Origin: Ruegeria sp. Ofav3-42 | GTDB lineage: Bacteria; Pseudomonadota; Alphaproteobacteria; Rhodobacterales; Rhodobacteraceae | Reading direction: 5' to 3' | Length of the DNA stretch: 64,000 nt | NCBI RefSeq assembly: GCF_022347725.1 | Contig: NZ_JAKRGB010000018.1 | Coordinates: forward strand, 24,588 to 88,587 | Part shown: in pieces, positions 43,567-51,530 of the stretch | How positions within the stretch are numbered: the stretch's first letter is position 1 | Layout of the letters: every line of letters starts with the position of its first letter | The notes under the pieces: model-generated | Told to the model about the DNA's origin: nothing | What the model saw: the letters and a program-made list of their open reading frames with translations, nothing else | Databases searched by the model: none | Made by a program: the position numbers and the translations under genes

Positions 43567-43579
43567 TAACAATACTTGT
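43567..43579. promoter_or_regulatory. Candidate LysR binding palindrome
   Basis: AACAA-TAC-TTGTT (43567-43579) is a perfect palindrome in the 119-base gap between the lysR-type start (43542) and the azoreductase ATG (43662). It has the size and T-N11-A-like layout of LysR boxes. Confidence 0.45.
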
Positions 43580-43661
43580 TGGTATATCCGTGTTTCGTTC
43601 GCTGTCGCAACAATCATATTGGTCCCAGAAACAGATTCCCTGCCAAAAAGGAAACCCGGAA

Positions 43662-44243
43662 ATGACCAAGACCATTCTGCACATCGACGCCTCAGCCCGC
43701 CGCACCGGCTCTGCAACCCGCGACCTTTCCGGCCAGATTGTCGGACATCTGGGTGCCGAGCGCATCATTCGCCGCGACCTGGCCAGCCCCCTGCCCCTGC
43801 TGACCGAAGACTGGATCAATGCCAACTTCACCCCGGCCGATCAGCGCGACGAGGTTCAGCGCGATCTGCTTGCCCTGTCCGACGAACTGGTCACCGAGCT
43901 GCAAAAAGCGGATACAGTTGTCATCGGGCTGCCGATCTACAACTTCTCGGTACCCGCAGCTTTCAAGGCCTGGATCGACCTTGTCGCGCGCGTGGGCCTG
44001 ACCTTTGCCTATTCTGAAACCGGCCCCAAGGGCCTGTTGGAGGGCAAGCGCGCCGTTCTGGCAATCGCTTCCGGTGGGACAGAAGTCGGGTCCGAGATCG
44101 ACTTTGCTACGAACTATGCGAAACATGTGCTGGGTTTCATCGGCATTCACAATGTGGATGTTATCGCTGCTGATAAGATGGCGCTGGATGCTGAAACCAC
44201 ACTGGCGAATGCTCAAAAGGCGGTTACGGAACTCGCCGCCTGA
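43662..44243 (+). CDS. azoR: FMN-dependent NADH-azoreductase (AzoR family)
   Basis: A 193-residue flavodoxin-fold quinone/azo reductase. It starts MTKTILHIDASARRTGSATRDLS, the FMN phosphate loop, and has VVIGLPIYNFSVPAAFKAWID, the isoalloxazine-binding stretch, plus the Gly-rich IASGGTEVGSEIDFA. Physiologically such enzymes protect against quinone stress by two-electron reduction. ATG 43662 follows CCGGAA. It is divergent from a LysR gene, a common arrangement for this family. Confidence 0.92.
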   Translation: MTKTILHIDASARRTGSATRDLSGQIVGHLGAERIIRRDLASPLPLLTEDWINANFTPADQRDEVQRDLLALSDELVTELQKADTVVIGLPIYNFSVPAAFKAWIDLVARVGLTFAYSETGPKGLLEGKRAVLAIASGGTEVGSEIDFATNYAKHVLGFIGIHNVDVIAADKMALDAETTLANAQKAVTELAA

Positions 44244-44316
44244 TCCGGCACTGGCTTTTGCGTTGTGAAACGTCCAGTCTGCACCCGAACGGGAAATGGC
44301 AGGCTGGGCGTTTAAC

Positions 44317-45057
44317 ATGAAGAAAATCGGAATTCTGGGCGGTGTTGGCTGGGCCTCAACCGTGGACTACTACAGAGCCATCGCTGAGGGTGTCAGTCGG
44401 CACTTCGCGGAACGAGGCCACGGCTCTCCGCTGCCCATCCCTCCTATGACCATCGAATCCGTTACGCAGTCCAAAACCCGTGCCTTGCGAGGCACCGCCA
44501 GGGACGAGGCCAGTTGGGCCGGATTTGATGCAGTGTTTCGCGACGCCTTGTTGACTCTCGAAAACGCGGGCTGTGACTTTGGCATCATTGCGTCGAACAC
44601 GCCGCACGCGCGGCTGCATGCGATCCGGCAGGGCGTCACCATGCCCATTCTCAGCATATTCGATGCGACCGCCGAGGCCACAGCGTCAACCGGAGCATCC
44701 AAGGCGCTGGTTTTGGGAACGGCCGTTACCATGCAGGCCACCAACTACGCCGACCGATTGGCCGCCGAAGGGATCAGCGCCAATGATCGCCTGCCCGAAC
44801 CGGATATTGCCGAGATGCAGAGGATGATCGACAGCGACTTTTACGGCGGAGCGTCAGATACAGCGCGTCCACGGTTATTGGCGTTTTGCGACAAGCACGC
44901 AGGCCCGGGAACAGCGATCCTGCTGGCCTGTACTGAGTTACCGCTGGCATTCCCTGATCATTTGGACGACCCCGTTTTCGAGGCTGACGGCCACCTGTTC
45001 ATCAACCCGTCCGCAGCCCATGTCGCGGCGGCTCTTAAAGAAGCGCTGAACGACTGA
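44317..45057 (+). CDS. Aspartate/glutamate racemase family protein
   Basis: A 246-residue member of the Asp/Glu racemase superfamily. MKKIGILGGVGWASTVDYYR is the N-terminal motif. The first catalytic position, Cys in classic aspartate racemases, is Ser in IIASNTPHA, while the second is Cys in LLACTELPLAF. Single-Cys members are known in this superfamily (YgeA has Thr at the first position) and can have other substrates, so the reaction is uncertain. ATG 44317 is used. It abuts the convergent PrdX gene. Confidence 0.85.
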   Translation: MKKIGILGGVGWASTVDYYRAIAEGVSRHFAERGHGSPLPIPPMTIESVTQSKTRALRGTARDEASWAGFDAVFRDALLTLENAGCDFGIIASNTPHARLHAIRQGVTMPILSIFDATAEATASTGASKALVLGTAVTMQATNYADRLAAEGISANDRLPEPDIAEMQRMIDSDFYGGASDTARPRLLAFCDKHAGPGTAILLACTELPLAFPDHLDDPVFEADGHLFINPSAAHVAAALKEALND

Positions 45058-45588
45058 TCAGGGCAACCAGTTGACCTCGCATCCGACGCGATCGAAGAAT
45101 GTCATCACATCAGCCCTCGCCATCGCGACGGTCCGATCGTTGACCAGTGGGTGCATATAAATGACATCCGCTTGCTGGGCTGCGGCGTCCATAAAAAACT
45201 GAACGTTGTTTTCAGCACCATTGATCATCGCTAACGGGCTGACCGCGCCGGGGCGAATGCCAAGGTTTTGCAACAGCCGTTCAGCCGAGCCAAAGGACAG
45301 ATTGCCAATCCCAAGCTCCGTTCCCAGCGCCTTGAGGTCGATCTCACGGCTCTGCTCCAGCGTCACCAGATAGTTCCGCTTTTTCTTGTCGCGCAGATAC
45401 AGGTTCTTGACCCGCAGGGCGTTCTCACCCGGCACCATGAACTGATCTTCCACCGCCTTCGCATCCTCGACCGTCCGCAGCGGCACGTGGGTATGAAGGC
45501 GATAGGCCAACCCCCACTCATCCAGCTGCGCCAACAGCGCGTCAGAGCTGAGCGGCAACGAGTCCTGAAAAGCAGATGATGCGTCCAT
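45058..45588 (-). CDS. Prolyl-tRNA editing protein (YbaK/ProX family)
   Basis: A 176-residue stand-alone editing domain that hydrolyses Ala-tRNAPro or similar mischarged tRNA. The family core is visible: YRLHTHVPLRTVEDAKAV, the conserved Lys in ALRVKNLYLRDKKKRNYLVT, LGIGNLSFGSAERLLQNLGI, and the late Gly-Ser/Pro-type loop GAVSPLAMIN. ATG 45588 follows AGGAG. It converges exactly on the racemase gene. Confidence 0.92.
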   Translation of the reverse strand: MDASSAFQDSLPLSSDALLAQLDEWGLAYRLHTHVPLRTVEDAKAVEDQFMVPGENALRVKNLYLRDKKKRNYLVTLEQSREIDLKALGTELGIGNLSFGSAERLLQNLGIRPGAVSPLAMINGAENNVQFFMDAAAQQADVIYMHPLVNDRTVAMARADVMTFFDRVGCEVNWLP

Positions 45589-45676
45589 GGGAATCTCCTG
45601 TTTAGCGCGCTCATCGCGCAACATGGGGGCAAATTCAAGCCACGACAGTGTCAGAATTCAGTGTTAGCGTGCCGCC

Positions 45677-46195
45677 ATGAAAGTGACACGCAATACCCCT
45701 GACCAATTGATCCTATCCAACACGCCCTGGTTTATCGGCATCACGCTAGTCTTCTTTATTCTCATCTTTGTCGGTGCCGGTCTGTTTATGGTCAGCGAAG
45801 GCGGCGAGGGCATTCTGTTCGGCATCTTCTTCGCACTCTTTGGTGGAGGTATGGGCGTCGGAGCCTTCTGCACATTCGTACGACGCGTTCAGGTCATACT
45901 GGACCGCGACAAAGGCAGCATCGTGATCCGCAGGCAGTCGGTCTTTGGATATGACACCGTGGAACATGAGCTGTCGAACCTGTCCCATGCCGAGGTGGAA
46001 ACCACCACCTCGACCCGCGACAGGACAACATCCAAGATGCATCGCCCCGTTCTGATCCTGGAAAAAGGCATGAGCGCTGGTCGCCACCCGATTGTCCAAG
46101 CCTATGTCAGCGGACGCGGCGCGCAGCATATGGTCGACGCGGTCAATGACTGGCTTCCGGCGCGCAAGGTTGACTCTGCCAGCCAATCGGCCTAA
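45677..46195 (+). CDS. Hypothetical membrane protein
   Basis: A 172-residue protein with two adjacent membrane segments (about 15-35 and 38-58) and a soluble C-terminal part of about 110 residues that is rich in strands (VQVILDRDKGSIVIRRQSVFG, LSNLSHAEVETTTSTRDRT, RPVLILEKGMSAGRHPIVQ). The layout resembles small PH-like or YcxB-like membrane proteins, but I cannot assign a family. A CCGGAAG/CTTCCGG hairpin lies 16 bases after its stop. Confidence 0.72.
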   Translation: MKVTRNTPDQLILSNTPWFIGITLVFFILIFVGAGLFMVSEGGEGILFGIFFALFGGGMGVGAFCTFVRRVQVILDRDKGSIVIRRQSVFGYDTVEHELSNLSHAEVETTTSTRDRTTSKMHRPVLILEKGMSAGRHPIVQAYVSGRGAQHMVDAVNDWLPARKVDSASQSA

Positions 46196-46210
46196 AGCCC
46201 CATCAAACAT

Positions 46211-46326
46211 CCGGAAGAGTCTAACCTTCCGGTCCCTTGAGTCGTTCAGGGATCGCCCCCCACCAGCGAGTTTCGCCCGTGGGGGCAATTGTGTATTTAA
46301 CCGGCGTTTCCTACTTAGGAAGAGCC
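46211..46326 (+). promoter_or_regulatory. Structured leader upstream of ffh
   Basis: Within the 161 bases before ffh are successive hairpins: CCGGAAG-N8-CTTCCGG (46211-46232), TCCCT/AGGGA (46233-46252), CCCCCAC/GTGGGGG (46257-46285) and TTCCTA-CT-TAGGAA (46308-46321) inside GGC/GCC. The first could end the upstream gene. The others may form an untranslated leader. No known family is recognised. Confidence 0.4.
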
Positions 46327-46356
46327 ACCAGATAACCGGCTAAGGAGGCCGAAGGC

Positions 46357-47865
46357 ATGTTTGAAAATCTATCCGAACGCCTTTCTGGCGTCTTTGACCG
46401 GCTGACCAAGCAAGGTGCCCTGTCCGAGGAAGACGTCAAAACCGCCCTTCGCGAGGTTCGCGTTGCCCTGCTTGAGGCTGACGTCTCGCTGCCGGTTGCG
46501 CGTGAATTCGTCAAGAAAGTGCAGGAACAGGCGACCGGTCAGGCCGTCACCAAGTCGATCACCCCCGGTCAGCAGGTCGTCAAGATCGTGCATGACGCGC
46601 TGGTCGACACCCTGCGCGGTGAGGACGATCCCGGTAAGCTGAAGATCGACAACCCACCCGCCCCGATCCTGATGGTCGGCCTCCAGGGTTCGGGCAAGAC
46701 AACGACCACCGGTAAGCTCGCCAAGCGCCTGAAAGAGAAAGAGGGCAAGAAGGTCCTGATGGCCTCGCTCGACGTTTATCGCCCGGCGGCGATGGATCAG
46801 CTGGCGGTTCTTGGTGCGCAGGTCGGCGTCGATACGCTGCCGATCGTACCGGGCCAGAAACCCGTCGACATCGCCAAGCGCGCCAAGCAGCAGGCGACGC
46901 TGGGCGGCTATGACGTCTACATGCTCGACACCGCGGGACGTCTGCACATCGACGAAGTCCTGATGGACGAGGTCGAGCAGGTTCGCAACGTGGTCGACCC
47001 GCGCGAGACCCTGCTGGTCGTCGACGGTCTGACAGGTCAGGTCGCCGTCGAAGTGGCCGAAGAATTCGACGCCAAGGTCGGCATCTCGGGCGTGGTCCTG
47101 ACCCGGATGGACGGTGACGGTCGCGGCGGTGCGGCACTGTCGATGCGCGCAGTCACCGGCAAGCCGATCCGCTTCGTCGGTCTGGGCGAGAAGATGGACG
47201 CGCTCGAAACTTTCGAGCCGGACCGGATCGCCGGTCGTATTCTGGGCATGGGCGACATCGTTGCCCTGGTCGAAAAGGCCCAGGAAACGATGGAGATGGA
47301 ACAGACCGAGCGCATGATGAAGCGCATGGTCAAAGGTCAGTTCAACATGAACGACCTGAAAATGCAGCTGGAGCAGATGATCCAGATGGGCGGCATGCAG
47401 GGCATGATGGGCATGATGCCGGGCATGGGCAAAATGGCCAAGCAGGTCGAAGAAGCGGGCATGGACGACAAGGTGCTCAAGCGCCAGATCGCCATGATCC
47501 AGTCGATGACCAAACGCGAACGTGCCAACCCCCAATTGCTTCAAGCGAGCCGCAAGAAACGCATCGCCGCCGGTTCGGGCATGGAGGTCAGCGACCTCAA
47601 CAAGCTGCTCAAGATGCACCGGCAGATGTCGGACATGATGAAGAAGATGGGCAAGATGGGCAAAGGCAAGATGCTGAAACAGGCCATGAAAGGCATGTTT
47701 GGCAAAGGCGGTCCGTCCCCCGAAGAGATGGCCGCAGGCATGGACCCCAAGGCGCTTGAAGCCGCTGCCAAGGCAATGGGCGGCAAGATGCCCGGTGGTA
47801 TGCCCGGTATGGGCGGCGGCATGGCCCTGCCCCCGGGTCTGAGCGGGTTCGGAAAGAAAAAGTGA
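46357..47865 (+). CDS. ffh: Signal recognition particle protein Ffh
   Basis: SRP GTPase that delivers nascent membrane proteins to FtsY. The 502 residues have the N domain (ENLSERLSGVFDRLTKQGAL), the G domain with GLQGSGKTTTTGKLAKRL, DVYRPAAMDQL, MLDTAGRLHID and TRMDGDGRGGAAL, and a Met-rich M domain from about 330 with long GGMQGMMGMMPGMGKM and KKMGKMGKGKM tracts that bind signal sequences and SRP RNA. It starts the plus-strand translation cluster. A Shine-Dalgarno AAGGAGG lies at 46343-46349. Confidence 0.97.
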   Translation: MFENLSERLSGVFDRLTKQGALSEEDVKTALREVRVALLEADVSLPVAREFVKKVQEQATGQAVTKSITPGQQVVKIVHDALVDTLRGEDDPGKLKIDNPPAPILMVGLQGSGKTTTTGKLAKRLKEKEGKKVLMASLDVYRPAAMDQLAVLGAQVGVDTLPIVPGQKPVDIAKRAKQQATLGGYDVYMLDTAGRLHIDEVLMDEVEQVRNVVDPRETLLVVDGLTGQVAVEVAEEFDAKVGISGVVLTRMDGDGRGGAALSMRAVTGKPIRFVGLGEKMDALETFEPDRIAGRILGMGDIVALVEKAQETMEMEQTERMMKRMVKGQFNMNDLKMQLEQMIQMGGMQGMMGMMPGMGKMAKQVEEAGMDDKVLKRQIAMIQSMTKRERANPQLLQASRKKRIAAGSGMEVSDLNKLLKMHRQMSDMMKKMGKMGKGKMLKQAMKGMFGKGGPSPEEMAAGMDPKALEAAAKAMGGKMPGGMPGMGGGMALPPGLSGFGKKK

Positions 47866-47906
47866 CGCCAGCACGCTGCACCCAGCCCCCGTCCGGAAAG
47901 GCGGCG

Positions 47907-48419
47907 ATGGCAGCAGCGCAGTATCGCGCGGCTCTGCCGGTCCTTGAGACCCGTCGGCTGGTTCTGCGCGCCCCGCGTCTGGACGATCTTCCTTTGTGGA
48001 CCGTGATTTGCCGCGAGAGCTTTGGCAGTTCCGAACAGGAGGCTTGGACCGAGTTCTCGTTCTATACGTCCGGATGGCTTTTGCATGGGCATGGTCTGTT
48101 CACAGTCACGCTGAAAGACGACGAACAGATCGTTGGTTTCGTCCTGCTAGGGATGGAATGGGACGACCACGAACCCGAACTCGGCTATTTGTTCAGCGCC
48201 GAACACCGCGAGCAAGGCTACGCCACTGAGGCCGGTGCTGCTGTGCGCGACTTTGGCTTCGACCTGCTCGGGTCGGGCCAGTTCGTCAGCTATGTGTCGG
48301 CATCCAATGTTCGGTCGAACGCTTTGGCCGAACGGCTGGGCGCAATGCGTGATGCTGTGGCTGAAAGTGCCTTTGACGCGGATCAGCACGTCTGGCGGTA
48401 TGGCGAGGTGCAGGCATGA
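47907..48419 (+). CDS. GNAT family N-acetyltransferase, first of three in tandem
   Basis: A 170-residue acetyltransferase of the RimJ/RimL type: LPVLETRRLVLRAPRLDDLP at the start, the FVLLGMEWDDHEPELGYLF strand and acetyl-CoA loop EHREQGYATEAGAAV, and SNVRSNALAERLGA near the end. ATG 47907 follows GGAAAGG; a GTG at 47862 overlapping the ffh stop is an alternative. It overlaps the next GNAT by 4 bases. The substrate is unknown; related proteins acetylate ribosomal protein N-termini. Confidence 0.88.
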   Translation: MAAAQYRAALPVLETRRLVLRAPRLDDLPLWTVICRESFGSSEQEAWTEFSFYTSGWLLHGHGLFTVTLKDDEQIVGFVLLGMEWDDHEPELGYLFSAEHREQGYATEAGAAVRDFGFDLLGSGQFVSYVSASNVRSNALAERLGAMRDAVAESAFDADQHVWRYGEVQA

Positions 48420-48967
48420 CCCTCTCGATGGCGATCCCGAAGCTGGAAACAGAACGCCTGATCATGCGGGCACCGTGTGAGGCCGATTTCGAGGCCGAAG
48501 CAGAATTTTTCACCAGCGACGCGTCGAAGTTCGTCGGCGGCCCCCTGCGCCCGGATGAAACATGGCGCGCCATCGCCATGCTGCTGGGCCATTGGGCCAT
48601 GCGCGGCTATGGGTTCTGGGGTGTCGAGGAAAAGGACACCGGTACCTATGTCGGTCACGTTGGCCTGTGGTTTCCGCACAGCTGGCCTGAGCCCGAAGTC
48701 GGCTGGACTTTGATGAACAACGCCACCGGAAAGGGCTATGCGACCGAAGCCGCTCTGGCGGCACGCGCGCATGCCTATGATGTGCTAGGATGGGAAACGG
48801 CAATTTCTCTGATCGACCCGGACAATCTGGGTAGCAAGGCCGTGGCCGAAAGGCTGGGCGCGCAGTTCGATTACACCTATGAGCATCCGGGCTTTGGTAC
48901 GATGCAGGTCTGGCGGCACCCGGCTCCGGCCGATCTGGTGAATGGCGGGATGGAGGCTTACGCATGA
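48416..48967 (+). CDS. GNAT family N-acetyltransferase, second of three in tandem
   Basis: A 183-residue RimJ/RimL-type acetyltransferase: IPKLETERLIMRAPCEADFE, GFWGVEEKDTGTYVGHVGLW, the acetyl-CoA loop NATGKGYATEAALAARAHAY, and DPDNLGSKAVAERLGAQF. It overlaps both neighbouring GNAT genes by 4 bases (ATGA), so the three are translated as a unit. It is more similar to the third copy than to the first (shared FVGGP/MVGGP segment). Confidence 0.9.
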   Translation: MTLSMAIPKLETERLIMRAPCEADFEAEAEFFTSDASKFVGGPLRPDETWRAIAMLLGHWAMRGYGFWGVEEKDTGTYVGHVGLWFPHSWPEPEVGWTLMNNATGKGYATEAALAARAHAYDVLGWETAISLIDPDNLGSKAVAERLGAQFDYTYEHPGFGTMQVWRHPAPADLVNGGMEAYA

Positions 48968-49515
48968 CCTCGTACACCATCCCGACTGTTGAAACCGAGC
49001 GTCTGATCTTGCGGGCTCCGCACGAAAACGATCTGCCAGCAATGACGGCGTTCTTCGAAACCGAGCGCAGTCACATGGTCGGCGGCCCCAAATCACAATT
49101 CGAAGTCTGGCGTTCGTTGCTGGGACGTTTTGGGTATTGGGCGCTGTACGGGTATGGCGGCTGGCATATCACGGAAAAAACCAGCAATGCGTTCGCGGGC
49201 TGGGTCGGAATGATCTATGCACCCGGTTGGGATGAACACGAACTCGGATGGACCCTGATGGAAGAGTTCGAGGGTAAGGGCCTTGCCTACGAGGCAGCCC
49301 TCGCCGCACGGGACTATTCTGCACGGCACCTGAACCTGGACGGCGTGATTTCCTACATCGCGCACAGCAATTCCCGCTCACGCGCATTGGCCGAACGACT
49401 GGGTGCCACCTACGAACGCGAAGGTGAGTTGCTGGGCAAACCATGTCAGGTCTGGCGCCACCCGAAGATTGCACAAACAGAACCTGCCCTGACCACCGAA
49501 AGGACCGGCCAATGA
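48964..49515 (+). CDS. GNAT family N-acetyltransferase, third of three in tandem
   Basis: A 183-residue RimJ/RimL-type acetyltransferase: IPTVETERLILRAPHENDLP, ERSHMVGGPKSQFEVWRSLL, GWTLMEEFEGKGLAYEAALA (acetyl-CoA loop) and HSNSRSRALAERLGATYERE. It follows its homologue with a 4-base overlap and itself overlaps chorismate mutase by 4 bases. Substrate unknown. Confidence 0.9.
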   Translation: MTSYTIPTVETERLILRAPHENDLPAMTAFFETERSHMVGGPKSQFEVWRSLLGRFGYWALYGYGGWHITEKTSNAFAGWVGMIYAPGWDEHELGWTLMEEFEGKGLAYEAALAARDYSARHLNLDGVISYIAHSNSRSRALAERLGATYEREGELLGKPCQVWRHPKIAQTEPALTTERTGQ

Positions 49516-49808
49516 ACAACCCTGTGACACGGGCTGCGACGTTGCTGAAAGAGCATCGCGAAAGCATCGACCGGCTGGACGCGATCCTTGTCTACACGCT
49601 GGGCGAGAGGTTCAAGCACACCCAGGCCGTTGGCAAGCTTAAGGCCGAACACGACCTTCCCCCGTCCGATCCTTCGCGCGAGTCAGCGCAGATCGCGCGG
49701 CTTGAAGACCTGGCGAAAGAGGCCGATCTGGATCCCGATTTCGCCAAGGCTTTCCTGAATTTCATCATTCAGGAAGTCATCCGACACCACAAGAAACACA
49801 AGAACTAA
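49512..49808 (+). CDS. Chorismate mutase (AroQ type)
   Basis: A 98-residue all-helical chorismate mutase converting chorismate to prephenate for phenylalanine and tyrosine. Active-site features are ESIDRLDAILVYTLGERFKHTQAVGKLKAEHDLP (residues 16-49), with the conserved Arg and Lys, and the C-terminal Ile-Gln-Glu helix. ATG 49512 overlaps the preceding stop. It lies 43 bases before rpsP, an arrangement common in Rhodobacterales. Confidence 0.9.
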   Translation: MNNPVTRAATLLKEHRESIDRLDAILVYTLGERFKHTQAVGKLKAEHDLPPSDPSRESAQIARLEDLAKEADLDPDFAKAFLNFIIQEVIRHHKKHKN

Positions 49809-49851
49809 ACCGGCATCTACGCCGGATACGCCATTCAAAGGAGATACCACC

Positions 49852-50229
49852 ATGGCAATGAAAATTCGTCTCGCCCGCGGCGGCTCGAAAAAGCGTCCCT
49901 TCTATCGCATCGTGGCTGCTGACAGCCGCATGCCGCGCGACGGCCGTTTCATCGAGAAACTGGGCACCTACAACCCGCTGCTGCCGAAAGACAGCGAAGA
50001 GCGCGTGAAAATGAACATGGAGCGCGTTCAGTACTGGCTGGACCAGGGCGCACAGCCCACCGACCGTATCGCACGTATGCTGGAAGCTGCCGGCACCCGT
50101 GAAAAGGCCGAGCGCAACAACCCCAACAAGGGTACTCCGGGCAAGAAAGCTCAGGAGCGCGCGGAAGAGAAAGCGGCCAAGGCTGCTGAAGCCGCTGCTC
50201 CGGCTGAAGAAGCAGCTGCAGAAGAATAA
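49852..50229 (+). CDS. rpsP: 30S ribosomal protein S16
   Basis: Assembly protein of the small subunit. The core MKIRLARGGSKKRPFYRIVAA is canonical, followed by DGRFIEKLGTYNPLL and DQGAQPTDRIARML. The 125-residue form has an Ala/Glu/Lys-rich tail of about 40 residues, usual in Alphaproteobacteria. A strong GGAGA site precedes ATG 49852. A small CCGGC/GCCGG hairpin (49810-49825) lies between it and chorismate mutase. Confidence 0.97.
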   Translation: MAMKIRLARGGSKKRPFYRIVAADSRMPRDGRFIEKLGTYNPLLPKDSEERVKMNMERVQYWLDQGAQPTDRIARMLEAAGTREKAERNNPNKGTPGKKAQERAEEKAAKAAEAAAPAEEAAAEE

Positions 50230-50242
50230 GCAAGGCGAGCGC

Positions 50243-50878
50243 GTGCAGGATCAGGCATTCACCGACGATTTTCGCACGCAGTTCGAACTGCTGATGCGGC
50301 TCCGGCGCGATGTGCGCCGGTTTCGCACCGATCCCGTGGACGAGGCAGTGCTGACGCGCTGCCTCGACACATTTCGCTTAGCCCCCTCGGTGGGTCTGAG
50401 CGAACCCTGGCGCGTCATTCGCGTCGAAAGCGAGGCGGCGCGGGCCGCAGCGCTGGAGAATTTTCAGAACGCCAATGAACAGGCCCTTGCAGGCTATTCG
50501 GGCGATAAGGCGCTGAAATACAGCCGCCTGAAACTGTCCGGAATGCAGGAAGCGCCGGTTCAATTGGCCGTTTTCTCGGACGAGTCGACCAACAAAGGTC
50601 TGGGATTGGGCGCAGGCACGATGCCCGAAATGCGCCGCTATTCCGTTGTTGCTGCGATCACACTGTTCTGGCTGGCCTTGCGGGCCGAGGGTTTGGGTCT
50701 GGGCTGGGTCTCGATCCTTGATCCTGAACGGATGAAACGCGACCTGACCGTGCCGGACGACTGGTCATTGGTCGGTTATTACTGTGTGGGTTGGCCGGAA
50801 GAGATGTCGGAAAGACCCGAACTTGAGCGTGCTGGCTGGGAACAGCGCAGCGCTCGATTGCACATCGAAACACGGTAA
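50243..50878 (+). CDS. bluB: 5,6-dimethylbenzimidazole synthase
   Basis: Flavin-destroying enzyme that cuts reduced FMN to make DMB, the lower ligand of vitamin B12. The 211 residues carry RRDVRRFRTDPVD near the N-terminus, LAPSVGLSEPWRVIRV, the substrate region VFSDESTNKGLGLGAGTMPE with the conserved Asp and Ser, and GLGLGWVSILDPERM. GTG 50243 lies 13 bases after rpsP, so it is probably in the ribosomal transcript. Together with cobC-cbiB it supports B12 synthesis. Confidence 0.95.
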   Translation: MQDQAFTDDFRTQFELLMRLRRDVRRFRTDPVDEAVLTRCLDTFRLAPSVGLSEPWRVIRVESEAARAAALENFQNANEQALAGYSGDKALKYSRLKLSGMQEAPVQLAVFSDESTNKGLGLGAGTMPEMRRYSVVAAITLFWLALRAEGLGLGWVSILDPERMKRDLTVPDDWSLVGYYCVGWPEEMSERPELERAGWEQRSARLHIETR

Positions 50879-50884
50879 AGACAG

Positions 50885-51034
50885 ATGTTCGGGCTGATAC
50901 GACTTCCCATCCTGCTGATGATCGCCTTTATTGTTGGCGTGTTCTTTGAGCGCAACAACCAACGCGAGGCATGTGCACCGCTTGGCGATTGGCGGGGTGG
51001 GCTATGTGTAACGACGGATGGACCAAATGAGTGA
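50885..51034 (+). CDS. Small membrane protein, 49 residues
   Basis: ATG 50885 opens a 49-residue frame beginning MFGLIRLPILLMIAFIVGVF, one hydrophobic helix, followed by FERNNQREACAPLGDWRGGL with two Cys after the membrane. It lies 6 bases after bluB and overlaps the start of rimM by 17 bases (or 8 if rimM starts at 51027). Codon use and fit between the two genes suggest it is real, but I know no family. Confidence 0.6.
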   Translation: MFGLIRLPILLMIAFIVGVFFERNNQREACAPLGDWRGGLCVTTDGPNE

Positions 51035-51530
51035 TCTGATCTGCGTAGGCAGCATTGCGGGGTCATACGGCGTGCGCGGCGAAGTGCGGCTGAAAAGCTT
51101 CTGCGCTGTGCCCGAAGATATCGAGGCCTATTCCCCCCTGACCGACGAAGACGGCAAAGAACGGTATCCGCTGGTCCTGACGCGGCCGATTAAGAACGGC
51201 TTTGCCGCGCGTCTGGGTGGGATAGAAACCAAGGAACAGGCCGACGCCATCAACGGCCTGCGCCTGTTTGCGCGCCGGGATCAACTGCCTTCTCTTCCCG
51301 ATGATGAATTCTATCACACCGACCTGATCGGGCTTGAGGTCTATGACACAGGCGGCACCTTGCTGGGCCGCGTGAAGTCGGTTCAGAACCACGGCGCCGC
51401 CGACCTGCTAGAGCTGCACGGGCCCGGATTGAAATCAACTGTATTGCTGCCGTTCACACTTGAAGCCGTACCGACAGTCGATCTGGACAAAGGCCGCATC
51501 ATCGCAGACCCGCCTGAAGGTCTGATCTGA
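51018..51530 (+). CDS. rimM: Ribosome maturation factor RimM
   Basis: Assists 30S maturation through S19. The 170 residues have CVGSIAGSYGVRGEVRLKSF at the N-terminus (RimM domain) and the PRC-barrel part with FYHTDLIGLEVYDTGG, GRVKSVQNHGAADLLELHG and LPFTLEAVPTVDLDKGRI. ATG 51018 or 51027 are both possible. It belongs to the rpsP-rimM-trmD group, here interrupted by inserted genes on both sides. Confidence 0.96.
   Translation: MDQMSDLICVGSIAGSYGVRGEVRLKSFCAVPEDIEAYSPLTDEDGKERYPLVLTRPIKNGFAARLGGIETKEQADAINGLRLFARRDQLPSLPDDEFYHTDLIGLEVYDTGGTLLGRVKSVQNHGAADLLELHGPGLKSTVLLPFTLEAVPTVDLDKGRIIADPPEGLI

Noticed and set aside
46196..46356. SRP RNA gene (ffs) upstream of ffh
   Set aside because: The conserved domain IV loop sequence of SRP RNA is not present; the hairpins fit an mRNA leader better.
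46369..47874. A 501-codon open frame antisense to ffh
   Set aside because: It is rich in His and Leu from reversed Met and Gly codons, has no domain or ribosome site, and ffh on the other strand is certain. It is a shadow of high-GC codon use.
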